A stretch of DNA of 64,000 nucleotides from Cristatella mucedo (taxonomy: Eukaryota; Bryozoa; Phylactolaemata; Cristatellidae). The notes under the pieces are model-generated. The model ran no database searches. It was not told the origin of the DNA and worked only from the letters and a program-made list of their open reading frames with translations. Location: assembly GCA_009760855.2 (NCBI GenBank), contig WPIO01000133.1, positions 312,001 through 376,000 of the forward strand, given 5' to 3'. The position numbers and the translations under genes are program-made. Positions 43,916 through 55,735 of this stretch are shown piece after piece. The first letter of the stretch is position 1. Every line of letters begins with the position of its first letter.

Positions 43916-46362
43916 TATTCTCCTTCGATCAATAATCGTATAGCTGCCTGCTTATAGGTTTTGCTTGCCCAGCAGCAGCACCAGCACCAGCAGCAGCAGC
44001 TCAGACTCCTTGCTCCACGAAAAAGATTCAATTTGCCGCAGTTGGCTACCGGTGGCTTCTAACCAGAGAGTGAGCCAACGTCGGGCGTTGTGTTACAAGG
44101 CACTTCTCTTTTGGCAGACCCCAGCAAAGTTCGCACGGCCGTTACGCGAACGAGACTGTCGAGTTCCTCAACTGCATTCGATCGGTGAAGCAATGAGTAA
44201 GCTGACCTCGACAACGACCTCGACCTTGCGGTTAGTGGGGAGAGGCCCTTGTAAGGCTGAAAAAGGATATGGTAGAGATCTATAGCTATATAAGCAGCGC
44301 ATATAGTTTTCTGTAGACTATAAAGGACATATGAAATTTTCCGTGCACTGGACTCTGCAACTGCATGCAGTGCAGATATAAGCGCAAGATAATCACAAGG
44401 AATGCCTAGCTGTTGACAGAGGACGTGGGTGACTTACTGACTTTTCCTGCAAACTAAATGACCACTCGATTGCTATAAGATTACAACGGGGAGCGTGGCT
44501 TAGAATTCTTGAGGAATATGCAGTAGATGGGCCAGATGTGGGACCTTTCGGTATAGCGCTGCTGCAATAGAAGGTCATCTCACTTTGAATAGTCTTATGT
44601 TTTGCAAAATTTAGCTTTTAAATTACCGACTGTACCATTTCAAAGTTGTCTATGCTCAAGCTTGTGAGCGTCGAGGACAGAAGACTTTCAAAGCAAAAAA
44701 CAGGAAACTGTATTATGTCTTTGTATGCTTACCAGTGCATGAATCAGTGCATGTCGCCACAAGCTAAAATAATGTTGGAATCGCAATGTAGATAAAAGAA
44801 AAAAGATGGTTAATTCAGGGCTGTTTAAGGTCAAGGGTATCCGATTTATTGCCTAATTTTTACTCTGGCAGACGAGCCAAAGTATCTTGCAGCTGCCAAT
44901 AAAAAAGTGCATGAGAAGTGTGAACATACTACCACCGGGCTTAGACCCAGCAGAACTTTGCTATGTTGTTACTTGAGCTGCTGTGCTGAGCTTAGATAAC
45001 TTATTAGAAATTGAATACAAGCATGATACTGTCTGTTCGTTGCTTTGACCTAAGTCAAATGCCAAAACATGAGGCTGGGACATAGAGGACTTGTACTTAA
45101 TGCAGTTTGATGCTGAATTTATATATCTGACAAGTCACATTAAGATTAACTGAATCACCCCGATTTGCTGAATGCTTCGATTCTGGATGGTGATTAAATG
45201 TAGTCTGCATTTCAAAGTTACAAAGGGGCAGTCTACTTTTCAAATGACAGACTCGTCATTCCCACCTCGTGCCCACTCGATTGTACGAAGCATTGACTAG
45301 GGCGTAGCTCTGCGATCAGCATTCAGGAAACCAACGAGCTTCCTTTTTTTGACGAGCCCTCGTCGTATAGCTGTTATGCAGATTAATGGTGGTTTCATGC
45401 TTACATGAACAGTGCTGAAACGGTGTAGGTCTGGACAGCAACCGGTTCAGACCGGCTAACGAGCTTCACATCCTGCTACAGACCAACCACCGTTGCCACG
45501 CCCACCAGCAGCCTGTGCCTCACCTCTGGCTGCAGCTTTCTTGGACCGTTTGCTTTCATAGTGAGGCCTCTGGTACGTAATAGACGGTTGATAGAGATAG
45601 ATGGCTGGCATGCAATAAAGACCAACAATCGTTGAGCGAATTTGCATGTAGCATTCGGCTGTGCACCAGAGAGAACGTTCAAAACCCGAGTCGAACTCAA
45701 AATTCATCTGCATCCTCTGTTTTTTTGCATCGTCTGTTGAATGGCTGCTCACGAAAACAGCTAACCTAAGAGCAGCGGCCTGAACCAGCGGCACCTAGCT
45801 GCTAGCCCAAGGTTAACATTAAATGGAGGGATAGACCGCCGACAGAGAGTTAGGGATATGGGTGGTCATGAAAGTAGAGACTGTCGGCTGCGATTAGGGT
45901 GGTCTCAAGACAAACTCTTGACTAATCGCGAGAATTCGCCCTTGCCGCGAAGTTGAAGAAGAATTCGCCCTTGCCCTTCGAGAATTCGCTCAGCATTCGC
46001 CACGAAGTGAGTATGGCTCCTGATCCTCAAGCCTGCACATGAGCAGAAGCAGATGAACCTTGCGCCCTGTTTCGACCTACTCGGGGGTGTTTGACGACAG
46101 CCGGTGGGGAACCAGTGCCGTTCTGGATCACAAACGTGGATTTCGAGGTCACCAGCGTAGCATCACCCCTGGAGCAGTTGTTCTAGAGGCTGTGCAGCAG
46201 GTGGCTTTTCAGTAATGAATGACATTGAAATACCTCATCGCTTGGCAGCTGCTTTCCAGAGACCGAGTAAAAAATGACGTGCTCGGAATTAAGTTTAGCG
46301 ACAACGGAATCCGTGGAGAGAAAAAAGCAGATGCAGAGCATTAGCTGCAGCGAGCCGTGTTT

Positions 46363-46366
<4 letters not shown>
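43916..46366. other. Long unassigned region
   Basis: Short CAG-rich stretch at 43970-44002 (CAGCAGCAGCACCAGCACC). A minus-strand frame at 45794-45456 is unusually protein-like. GAATTCGCCCTT occurs twice at 45932 and 45961. No known repeat family and no defensible gene otherwise. Confidence 0.4.
45456..45794 (-). other. Coding-like ORF of unknown status
   Basis: An open minus-strand frame of about 110 codons includes NFEFDSGFERSLWCTAECY, then YQRPHYESKRSKKAAARG, and a possible donor AGAG|GTGAGG near 45535. The first in-frame ATGs are internal (near QRMQMNFEF); the frame edge uses GTG. Composition suggests an exon, but no family or upstream acceptor is convincing. It could be a single exon of a longer gene or a chance ORF. 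Confidence 0.28.

Positions 46367-46416
<50 letters not shown>
46367..46416. repeat. (GT)n microsatellite
   Basis: Pure GT dinucleotide of about 45 bp. Confidence 0.97.
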
Positions 46417-46417
<1 letters not shown>

Positions 46418-46479
46418 GCTATTAGACACACGGAAAGGCTTGAAGTGAACGTCCTGAGCCAAAGACGATCGGGGGGGAT

Positions 46480-46940
46480 GACGGCTTGGCTCATCTGTAC
46501 CGAGGCTGAACTGCTGCACCAGTGTCAGCCCGCTCGTGCCCTCGGGTCCTGTATGGACAATAAAACTCGGTGCTTCACTCCTTCGCTTAAAGGCCGTTGG
46601 CAACAGAAGCTTCAGCTTTGCAGGTCCTAGACTGTGGAACTGGCTTCGACGAGACTGACGCAACGACAACTACTCTCCTGCTGCCGCCGATGATGGCTCA
46701 TCTTTTTCAGGAGTCCTGAGCTGCTACTTCTACGCTACTCACTACCTCAACTGTTCTCCTGACTATGCTCTGCTATGCTTCCCACTTTCTCTTTGCTGCT
46801 TGAGATGAAGTCTGTTGGCTACCGAATGCGTTCTGAAAGCCGCCGAGACTGGAGTGTGCTATGCAAAACACTCCTGCGTAACGCCCACATAGTCTTTATG
46901 GCTTTGTGGAGTTACAGACGGAGATGCATTACATTACAAA
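46480..46940 (+). mobile_element. LINE-B 3' copy
   Basis: From PARALGSCMDNKT-like codons through the region for RPLATEASALQVLDCGTGFD (shifted frame), the extension PTFSLLLEMKSVGYRMRSES, and the terminal segment CCACATAGTC...GCTTTGTGGAGTTAC with GACGGAGATGCAT. Several frameshifts. Confidence 0.85.
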
Positions 46941-48299
46941 ATTGTGGGAGGGGTCTTGCAGCCAAGGTGCCAAGGTCTATAGACTAGTTTTTGGCCTCTA
47001 CAAAGGAAGGCAGCAGCTTGCAGCAGCCGGACTGGGCAGCTGCCAGCGGATGCCAGCCATCAATCAGTCTGCTCAAGAGCAGCACGAGTGTAAAATGTGG
47101 GCAAGCTGGTAAACACCCTGGAGGTGCAGCGACTGATGAAGGGTCGCGAGTCGTGCTCACTTACCAGGCCACGCGAGCAGGTGCGCAGGGCTGCACGGTT
47201 TTCGGAAAGCTCGGAAGCGGCGGCGCCAGAGGCCCATTTCACTACGCCTACGTGAGCTCTCAGGCACGACGACCGCTCTGACTCACTCTGACCAAACCGG
47301 CTCTACGCTGTACTGCAGCTGCCCGCGAGTGCCCGGATGCTCGGACGTCTCGGCGCGTCTCCGCGAAATGAGCTCGAACCACGGGCCGCCAGCGCAGAGC
47401 TGGGTTGGAGGGAGCCTTCGAAACGGAGAGCGACAGATGGAGAGAGCTCACGAATAGCTACGAGCGAATCCGGCAGTGCCGGAAGCACCAAAAGCTTCGC
47501 CTGAGCTGAGGCGACTGAAGCCCTGACTAACCGGATACCCGCTTTCCCCCTACCGTGCGTTGCTGCGATCTCTTCGATGATCATTTTCTTCTCGTTTAAT
47601 CTTCAAAAAGACAGCCAGCAGTTTCTTCGGACAGAGAGCTCTTCGCGGCTGGCCAGCTGTATCCAGCCAAGATTGGGAACGCCTTTAAGCTTGCTATAGG
47701 AAACAGCCAATAGTGTGCCCACCTTTTGCAGCCTTGGGTCGCTACTTGCAGAAACTACGCACACGCAACTATGCAGAGCACCGATTCATTTCCGAACTCG
47801 TGCAAAGAACGCGACTGTCTGCCCATGTTACTTTTTATTTTTCTTTCAGCCGCAATGCCTCTTACAAAGCTCGAAGTCAATTGGATAGACCAAACTATGC
47901 GTCTCACTAAGGCCTGGCTGCCCGTAGCTAATTCCAGGATGCAGAGTTCGCACTTGCAAGAGGCAAGAGTACGCGACTGCCTATGCGGTTTTGAAGGCTT
48001 CCTTGTGGCCTACGCAATTTAGGGTTACTCAATTGCTACCAGCTCTTAAAAATAGATGGCCAAATCAAAATAGAAGCTTCTCACTGCTGCTAACCACCGC
48101 TTAGCAGCCGCTAACCGTAGCTCAGCAGCCGACAACCAGGGACAAGACTTGCCCATTGAGACTTCCTCACAACAGGGTTAGCCCAAAAAAACGCTCGTTC
48201 CAGCGACACAGCCATCACCCTGGCCACTGAAGAGTAGAATCCTGAGCGTCTGTGCTTCTAGCAGCACTACCCTCTCTGCTAGCTAGCGAGTGAACATTC
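46941..48299. other. Unassigned, partly CpG-rich region
   Basis: 47120-47580 is CpG-rich (CGGAAAGCTCGGAAGCGGCG, CTCGGACGTCTCGGCGCGTC). A minus-strand ATG at 47584 opens a short frame reaching a possible donor after MIIEEIAATH, too little to call a gene. 48030-48200 has repeated CAGCCGACAACC-like words. Confidence 0.35.
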
Positions 48300-48860
<561 letters not shown>

Positions 48861-49178
48861 AGAGTGCTTTCGCTGCCTGAGCTCTTGAGTGCACTAGTTC
48901 ACGAGTACTGACCGCAGAAAGGGCAGGAGTAGCGCTGCCCATGAGCAGCCGCCTGGAGCTCAACGTTGCTCTCAGGAGCATGCGATGTCGAGTCTCGCGT
49001 GCCGGCGGCTCGCGAGTGAGCTGCTCAGCGCTCGGCCAGCGCGGCATCGTGCCTGCTCAGCTTCGAAGCGAGGCAGCGCTGCTGCGGCGGCAGTCTCAGC
49101 CAGCAGTGAGTCGGCGCGAGCAGAGGGGGCAGTTCAACCCTGGGTGCACTTCACTCATGTCGAACCAACGCCGGCGCT
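48861..49178. other. CpG-rich upstream region of the secreted-protein gene
   Basis: GC- and CpG-rich (for example CTCGCGTGCCGGCGGCTCGC) without simple repeats. Both strands are open by composition only. Probably promoter-proximal DNA. Confidence 0.35.
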
Positions 49179-49304
49179 CCAATCAGCCACCGCTCGGCCC
49201 GACGGCCACATTCCTGTCGCCCCCCTCGGCTAGCACATCGAGGAAGGTGCCGGCGGCGCACCTGTTAGGAGGCGGAGCCCGGCGATCTGCGCGGCTCCTA
49301 TAAT
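49179..49304 (+). promoter_or_regulatory. Candidate core promoter of the secreted-protein gene
   Basis: CTCCAATCAGCC contains CCAAT at 49179-49183, a good NF-Y-type site. GGAGGCGGAGCC near 49268 is a GC box-like element. TATAATT at 49299-49305 sits about 95 bp upstream of the ATG at 49395, leaving room for a short 5' leader of about 60-65 nt. The surrounding 48.9-49.35 kb is CpG-rich. Motifs are seen; function is inferred. Confidence 0.45.
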
Positions 49305-49394
49305 TGGCGGCGCGGCCGCGCCAGCGCATCCCTGCATCGAAGTCGTAGCCAGCTGCTGTTGAAGACGCCAGAGGCTCTCGATCCACTGTCAGCC

Positions 49395-49500
49395 ATGATC
49401 AAGTTGCATCAGGTCTCGCTTTCTCCTGTCATTCTGTGGTGGATATTTGCAGGCTTCGCTGCCGCCGCCACTGTGCCTCCATCGTCGACTTGCATCACAG
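49395..49500 (+). CDS. Secreted 8-Cys protein, coding exon 1
   Basis: 35 codons plus one base. Encodes the signal peptide and the first cysteine (SSTCIT). It ends at CACAG|GTAATG. The frame is open upstream to non-ATG codons, but the ATG at 49395 places a textbook signal peptide at the N-terminus, which fixes the start. Confidence 0.8.
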
Positions 49501-52500
49501 GTAATGCCACCCTCCCTCCTCGTGCGTTACTTTCCTCATCAGCTTGCTGCGCAGGTGATGCCATCTCTCTTGCTGTTACTTTTGATGTGATCAGCGTGAA
49601 ACTGCTCACCACAGACGGTTTTCAGATATTTCTTTTTACTTCTTGGCCTACTATATGAAGTGGAAAGCAGGTGGCTCGCTGCCTTGCCTCGACGCTAATG
49701 CACAGGTTTTGCTCATTTCCCTAGCTTCTAGTGTAATGCTTGACAAGCGCGCTGCCTTGAGGAACGCTCGAGGCCGCGCGAAGCAGCCCAATGCAATAAT
49801 CAGATTTGTTGAAATCGGTAGCAACGAGCTCGAGGCAGGTGCCGAGGCCTGGCAGGCAGATCTGCTGCCACAGACACGCCCGCCAGATCTGTGCTAGGCG
49901 CCTGCGAATGCTTGCTCAGATTCTTGCTAATCCGTACTGACGATCGAGCTTGAACATTCCACTAGACTCAGCTTGGCCAGATATTGGTGCGTCTGCGTCC
50001 TTTCGCGAAGTCCAAGATCGGCCTGATATCAATCTAAATAGGCCTATGGTGGATGTGACTGCCTGTGGCGCCAGAGACTGGAGATCGCTGAATTCGCGTT
50101 CGCCAAGCCAGGTGATGGCTGGCTTACGGATGTTCAGTAGAACAGACATAGGTTCTTGGATACTCTGGGCACAGATTGACGTGAAAAATTATGAACTGGC
50201 TTTGGATCGGCGCACCTAAGCACTAGATCAGTGTTTGGTGTATAGATAAGTGCCGGGCGAGATCATTAGCCAGGTATTGGTGCCTTCTAGGCCATTTACA
50301 AGCCCTGAGCTAGATGCGGGTGGTCGCCTTGATCGGAAACTCGTGAACAATGCATTATAATGGTGACTCTTGAATTATGGGACATCTAAGCTGTGAACCT
50401 GGGAAAGGAAGGCCCCGAAGTTAGCAGTCTGGCGCTAAGTTAGCTTTCTGGCGAAAAATTAGCAGCCTGGCACGGGTAGGCGTCCAGGCTAGCATTCTGG
50501 TGGAAACTCGAGGGCCAGGTCTGAGGTCGTCCTTGGAAGAGTTTAGCTGCACATTGAAGTCTGGATATTCAGCGGGCGGGGTGGCAAGGCGTGGGAGGGA
50601 CGACCAATTGCCTAGGCACTCCGTCAGGTGGACATCTGTTCGGAGATTTTCAATAGGTTCAAAACTAAGTGGCATTTTTTGACCAGGGATTCGATTAAGG
50701 GTCTCGAAAAGCTCTAGATGAGAGATCAGTCGCAGAAACAAAACTAGGTCAGATCAGAGCGCTAGCAAGCCTAGGGCACATATCAGCGCTTGGATGCCGC
50801 TTTGTTTAGCAGCCATTTTGAGGAGTCCCCCTAGCTATGGGTTCTAGTCACTTTTGGGTCCGAGACGGCGATATCAAGTTGGCACGTGATCGCTGTCGAT
50901 CTCCGAGCAAGGTTGGCGGGAAGGCAGCGCATTCGCACAATGTTCTTGCAACCAGCTCATCATGCACGCGAGGCAGGAGAGCTCGAGCTTTGGACGAGTG
51001 TCTGGACTCTAGCTATAATTTCACGTTTGCAATATTTCTGCTCGAAGTTGAGTTTGGACCACAACGCATCAAGAAAAGCCAAGATCTTACTGGAGTGAAT
51101 CTGAATGTTGCTCAGATGCTGCAGACGGGGCAAAAATTGGCCACGTGGGCGAAGGTGAAGGCTTCCTGTTTTCTAAACAACGCTGCAAGCTTCAAGATAG
51201 ATGCAAAAATGCACCCAAGGAGTTTATGCACCAGGCGCTGGCTGGCTGGCTGCGCGTGCTGCCGACCACGCGAGCCGAAATTAACCGCCGATTGTCTCCT
51301 TTTGGCTCCTCGCCCAGCCAATCGAATTTAGCCGCACCGAAGCTGGGAGCGACTAGGGCTGAGCGACGCCGTCGCGTGCCGAGCAGCCGGAGTAGCTGCG
51401 TCGGCGGCGCTCCGGTAGCCGGGATCGAATCAGGCATCGGCGCGAAGGTCATTAGCTGGGGCTACTGCAAACCAGCCGGCTGGAGCCATCCTAGTCGAGG
51501 CAGCTCCGGGTGGGCGGTCCTGCGTCGACGCGCGCGCTAATCGACTCAGTACCGAGGGATGTGCACCGGCAAGTGGACGCCAGCCGTGTACTTCCATTCC
51601 GTGCGGTCAGCCGCTTCCGGTGGGTAAAGAGCACGCGATCCCGAAGAGGGCGACTAAGGCTGTAGGCAGCATGGCCTCCGCCCGCCCCCTCCCCTCCCCC
51701 CCTGCCGGCATCCTTCCTTGCAGGCTGGAGGTGCCTCAGTCTAATCTGGCAAATGGCCACCGCCAGGATTCTAGCTCCGCCTCCTCCGAGCAAGCCCGCC
51801 CAATCGGCGATCCGGAAAATTGGGCGGAGCTTGTAGGCCATCGCTCCCAGGCACTCCCCTTCGGCTGACCGAGCACCTTTTGCAGATTCTTCTTTGTCTA
51901 TCTGCATGCCAGTCGGTCTGTCTTTGCCCGCCTTTTGTCTTCATCTTTGGCTATCTAGCGTCGCAAGCAGCCAACTCGAGCGCTCTCTGACGGGCTCATC
52001 ACTTGCCCAGGTTAAAAAGACGTCTCCTCAGCCACATTCCAGCTCAAGATCTGGACCTCCCGATTGCCAACGTCTAACCCATTGGGCTTAATAGAGCCTG
52101 AAGATCTGCGCGCTGCAGCCTTCGTTTCTTGGTTTAATCCAAGCTAGGTAATCTTAATGGACACACATGGCTTCCCTGTCTCTCGTTGCAGCGGAGTACT
52201 GCGGTGGCGCAGCGTACATGTTCTACAAGGCTCACCGGAGCATGCTGTTCAACGAGTGGCCCAACACGCCCGTCGACCCCAGCTGCTACCGAGACATGTT
52301 GATGCTGGACATTACGAATGGGACCGGGATGCCGCTCGCTGGTAAGCGACTTGGCCTATCACTTCCGACGTCACGATATCCCTTGACTTCGCCGAGTCCA
52401 CTTGAGTTAACCTTCGTGAGGTCCTGCGTGCTGAAATCGCACATTCTTTCACTAATCATATTGATATGCTTCCTTTACCGAATATGCCCACCGGTTAAAG

Positions 52501-54339
52501 TGCTCGCATTACACAACCGAGGTCAAGGTGAATGCATTTGATTGCCGAGGGCGTGGGCTCGAGCCTCGTTGCTAAAGTATATAGGAGCTGAGATGCTTAG
52601 TCAACTCGAGATTTTTAGTCCAATCGTTTGATCTCTGTGCAAGTTTAAAGGCACTCGTTCGCAGCTGGCCGACAGAGTCGGGGCTGGGGATGAGTCAGTC
52701 GCGTTCAAAGCAGGAGAATAGATAGATTATTCATAGATATTCATAGCAGGAGAGCAGACAACTTTCAAAGGCTCTCGCACATTTGTCCCCGGTGTCGTCC
52801 TACCGTGCGTTCTGCGTCCCAAGGAAAAGCTGCCCAAGATCCCGAATGATGCGCGAAGTACAGTGTCGGCCATTATACTTTATACTCCAGCCGCCGTCCG
52901 GCTGGCGACCATAGATGTGTCGCGTCATACACACCTCGGCTCCTATAGCGGTGGCTATAAGAGCTGAGGTATGTATGAAGCGTCTTGATAAAGATTAAGT
53001 TCTCCGGTGGCCCTATACAAGTGAAATAAATTTTTAGAAAGAGATTGAGTTCTCTAAGGGCTCTAAGCTAACATATTATATTATTATTAATGGGTTGCCT
53101 TGACATTACATAGTTATTACCAATGTGGCTGACAATAAATGAGTTCCGCATTTATAAAAAACAAAACAATAAATGTCTCTATCCCCAACTGTCACTCTAT
53201 TGTTGAACACACAGAATTAGGACAGCAGAATTTAAATTCGCTTGTCAATCCGAAGACTCAACGTCTATCGCTGCCACTGAACGTCTTTTACTTTGTACAT
53301 GAAGACACCTGCAGATCCCTGGCACACAATGCCAATGTTGTCTGTTGTCTAGGCGACAGACATAGGCTGACCTTGGCCTTGATGACGTCCATAGAGGATC
53401 GTGAGCTAGACTAGATTCTACCGGAATCGTTAGTGCTCGCTCAACAACTGAGGCGCCACTGTGGCGCCACTTGAACCAGTTCGGCCGTGAGCACGGCTTA
53501 ATCGGCTACATGGCTCAAGTGCACTGCACGGCCCTCATGGTCCGCTGTCGGTCACGCCCTCACGGCCTCCTACTAGCCCCAACTCAGCCCTAAGGGATCA
53601 TGTGGAAATCCTATTCTCCAAAGAGATGGGAAATACAGCCCGACGAAGTTTCATCGACGGTTCACCGGTCGATAAGCTTCGGCGATCGCCTTGATTGCCT
53701 TCCGGCTCATTTCGAACTCCCTTTCTACAAGAGATCACCGTATCGCATAGTCTTTTCACCAATGATCTCAGCAGGCAAGTGTTCCTCCTGACCGCTCAAC
53801 TGAAGCAGGCTTGACGATAATGGCATACATGAGTTGTCGTCTGCTCCTGGCTTCTGTCGGTCTCGGCCTCGAGGCTGAACCCGTCTACGCTTCATCGGTT
53901 TTGGACCGCCTCTCTAGTCGCATAGACGTACACGCCAGCAACGGAAGCGAGCGAACTACGTTGAAGGAAATGGAGAAGAACCCGGCCGCATAGAGTCATC
54001 TAGCCCCCACCCTGCCCAGTCCTGTAAATTTGGCAGACAGGCAGGCGGGTTACGAAACGCGAACGGTTGGGGGCCGGCTCTTGCAGTGGCTTCTTCCGAG
54101 AGTGACGTCATGACCGGCTTGCACCAGACGGGTGCTCTCTCTGATGAGTGCTCACTTACTAAGGCTCTGCACGTATGCCGGCTTTTGCCGACTTATGGCA
54201 TACTTTTGCTCGGAGCTTTGAGTTTTGCATGGCTTGTAACGAACATCCACTATTTTTCTGGCACTAGTGTTATCTGTGAGTTGGCCATCTGTTTCTGGTC
54301 AAAGCACCGTGAGCGTGGCTTTCACCCAGCAGTAATTAT

Positions 54340-54372
<33 letters not shown>

Positions 54373-54374
54373 CC

Positions 54375-54407
<33 letters not shown>

Positions 54408-54412
54408 TCCCT

Positions 54413-54444
<32 letters not shown>

Positions 54445-55265
54445 ATGTCTCTCTCTCTGCCCCTTCTCTCTCTCTCTCCCTTTTCTCGCTCTCCCTCCCT
54501 CATCTTTTTTCTCTCTCTTTCGCCTTCTATCTCTCTCCCCCTCTATTTCTGAATGGGGACAAAAAGGCTGTCATCGTCTACCTATACATGGGTCTTAGCC
54601 CAGTGGTAAAGATTCTCGCAGTTCTCGACTTAGCGTTATGGGTTCAAGTCTGCAGGAGGCAATCCCCATATTGCCTACTCCTAGTGGTGGTAGTAGCCGT
54701 TAAGGCTCTTCTGCCGATATATAAATGAGGCTGTTAAATTAGCTAACCTTTATTTTCACAAGCCATGCGGCCTGAGCTCCTTCGGTAATAGACTTTGGGA
54801 TTTCTTGTAGCCTCTGTCGTCAACGGAACCCATGCCATTTACGACATGTCATTCAACTTGCCGCCAGTGAACGCCCGACCGGAAGCGGTGCACACCATAA
54901 CGATCTACAAGGCACATATTTACACGCCAGTAGTACACTTACCAGATACCTCCGGCATCACCGTTACCATTCACTCACCAATGACGGCTGTGATTGGGGC
55001 GCGGGCGAAGATATGGGCCGATGAATGCCGTCCTTACTGCCGACAGTACATCCTTGCTGATGCCACTGCAACGGTGGCTGTCTCGTGGAAAAATCAACCA
55101 TTAACCGTTCTCCTAAGCTTGGCTATTCCGTGTGGCACCACCGGCTGTCAGAGGATGGTTATTGGCCACCAGGATGTACCCATCATGCTTTTTGACTACG
55201 TCGTCTGCGGCGACCCAACGACTCAGTCGTATTACTATCAGCAAATGCTCGCTCCGCGATCTTGA
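49395..55265 (+). CDS. Gene for an unrecognised secreted 8-cysteine protein (three coding exons)
   Basis: Joining 49395-49500, 52192-52341 and 54811-55265 gives 237 codons including TGA, a 236-residue protein. Both introns (2,691 and 2,469 bp) begin GTAATG or GTAAGC, end TTGCAG or TTGTAG, and sit in phase 1, so all exons join in one frame. The ATG has G at -3. Residues 1-25 form a signal peptide (hydrophobic core LSPVILWWIFAGFAAAA), with cleavage likely near AAAA|TVPP. The mature part has eight cysteines (33, 39, 67, 158, 162, 193, 198, 218), including CRPYC and CGTTGC, and two N-glycosylation sites (N78, N90, both NGT). Alternating hydrophobic strands (for example TATVAVSW, LTVLLSLAIPC) suggest a beta-rich extracellular fold. 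No TM segment follows the signal. I recognise no family; a faint resemblance to ML/NPC2-type lipid-binding folds is unproven. Exon structure is well supported, function unknown. Confidence 0.8.
52192..52341 (+). CDS. Secreted 8-Cys protein, coding exon 2
   Basis: 150 bp, symmetric phase 1-1, so it could be skipped without changing frame. The acceptor has a pyrimidine-rich stretch (CTTCCCTGTCTCTCGTTGCAG); the donor is GCTG|GTAAGC. It encodes residues 36-85, including EYCGGAAYMFYKAHRSM, C67 and the first NGT site. Confidence 0.82.
52481..52615 (+). mobile_element. Diverged SINE-2 copy in intron 2
   Basis: CCCACCGGTTAAAGTGCTCG (box A region), CGTGGGCTCGAGCCTCG (box B region), with extra sequence between the boxes and no clear hairpin. 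Confidence 0.6.
52960..53095 (+). mobile_element. SINE-2 tail followed by LINE-A tail in intron 2
   Basis: A SINE-2 type end (GAAGCGTCTTGATAAAGATT...CCTATACAAGTGAAATAA) is followed directly by a LINE-A type end (TTTTTAGAAAGAGATTGAGT...TATTATTATTAA). The two hairpins lie head to tail. Confidence 0.65.
53215..53414 (+). other. Possible alternative terminal exon in intron 2
   Basis: After a pyrimidine-rich stretch and TTGAACACACAG, a frame compatible with the phase-1 donor of exon 2 runs for about 66 codons to TAG at 53412-53414. The composition is protein-like (NSLVNPKTQRLSLPLNVFYF, NANVVCCLGDRHR). Joining it would replace the five exon-3 cysteines with three others. This is inference from phase and composition only. 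Confidence 0.22.
53820..53993 (+). other. Possible small ORF with signal-peptide-like start (intron 2)
   Basis: ATG in good context (A at -3, G at +4) opens 57 codons to TAG. The N-terminus MAYMSCRLLLASVGLGLEAE resembles a secretion signal; the rest is polar with one NGS site. It could be a small gene on the same strand or chance. Confidence 0.2.
54340..54500. repeat. (CT)n microsatellite in intron 2
   Basis: CT-rich with CCCTCCCTCC variants, about 310 bp upstream of exon 3. Confidence 0.95.
54595..54750 (+). mobile_element. SINE-1 copy in intron 2
   Basis: GGTCTTAGCCCAGTGGTAAA (box A region), ATGGGTTCAAGTCTGCAGG (box B region), AGTGGTGGTAGTAGCCGTTA, AAGGCTCTTCTGCCGATATA and GAGGCTGTTAAATTAGC. 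It ends about 60 bp before exon 3. Confidence 0.82.
54811..55265 (+). CDS. Secreted 8-Cys protein, terminal coding exon 3
   Basis: Begins after GGGATTTCTTGTAG and encodes residues 86-236 to a TGA at 55263-55265. It carries the second NGT site, five of the eight cysteines (CRPYC, CGTTGC and the one in YVVCGDP) and the C-terminal SYYYQQMLAPRS. Codon use is GC-balanced and free of stops over 450 bp in otherwise non-coding DNA. Confidence 0.82.
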
Positions 55266-55334
55266 GCTACACTTCTAGGCGCGTCGTAGGTCGTATCTGT
55301 CTCTGGCCAATGCCTGGGCCCGAGAACAACGTAC

Positions 55335-55735
<401 letters not shown>

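Noticed and set aside
54086-54598. 170-codon plus-strand ORF with a hydrophobic stretch in intron 2
   Set aside because: No ATG near its start, the second half is (CT)n translation, and the only donor-like site is poor. A membrane-protein exon cannot be claimed.
49395-55265. Assigning the secreted protein to the ML/NPC2 lipid-binding family
   Set aside because: Only a vague similarity of strand pattern and a DEC...C / VAVSW arrangement; cysteine spacing does not fit well enough.
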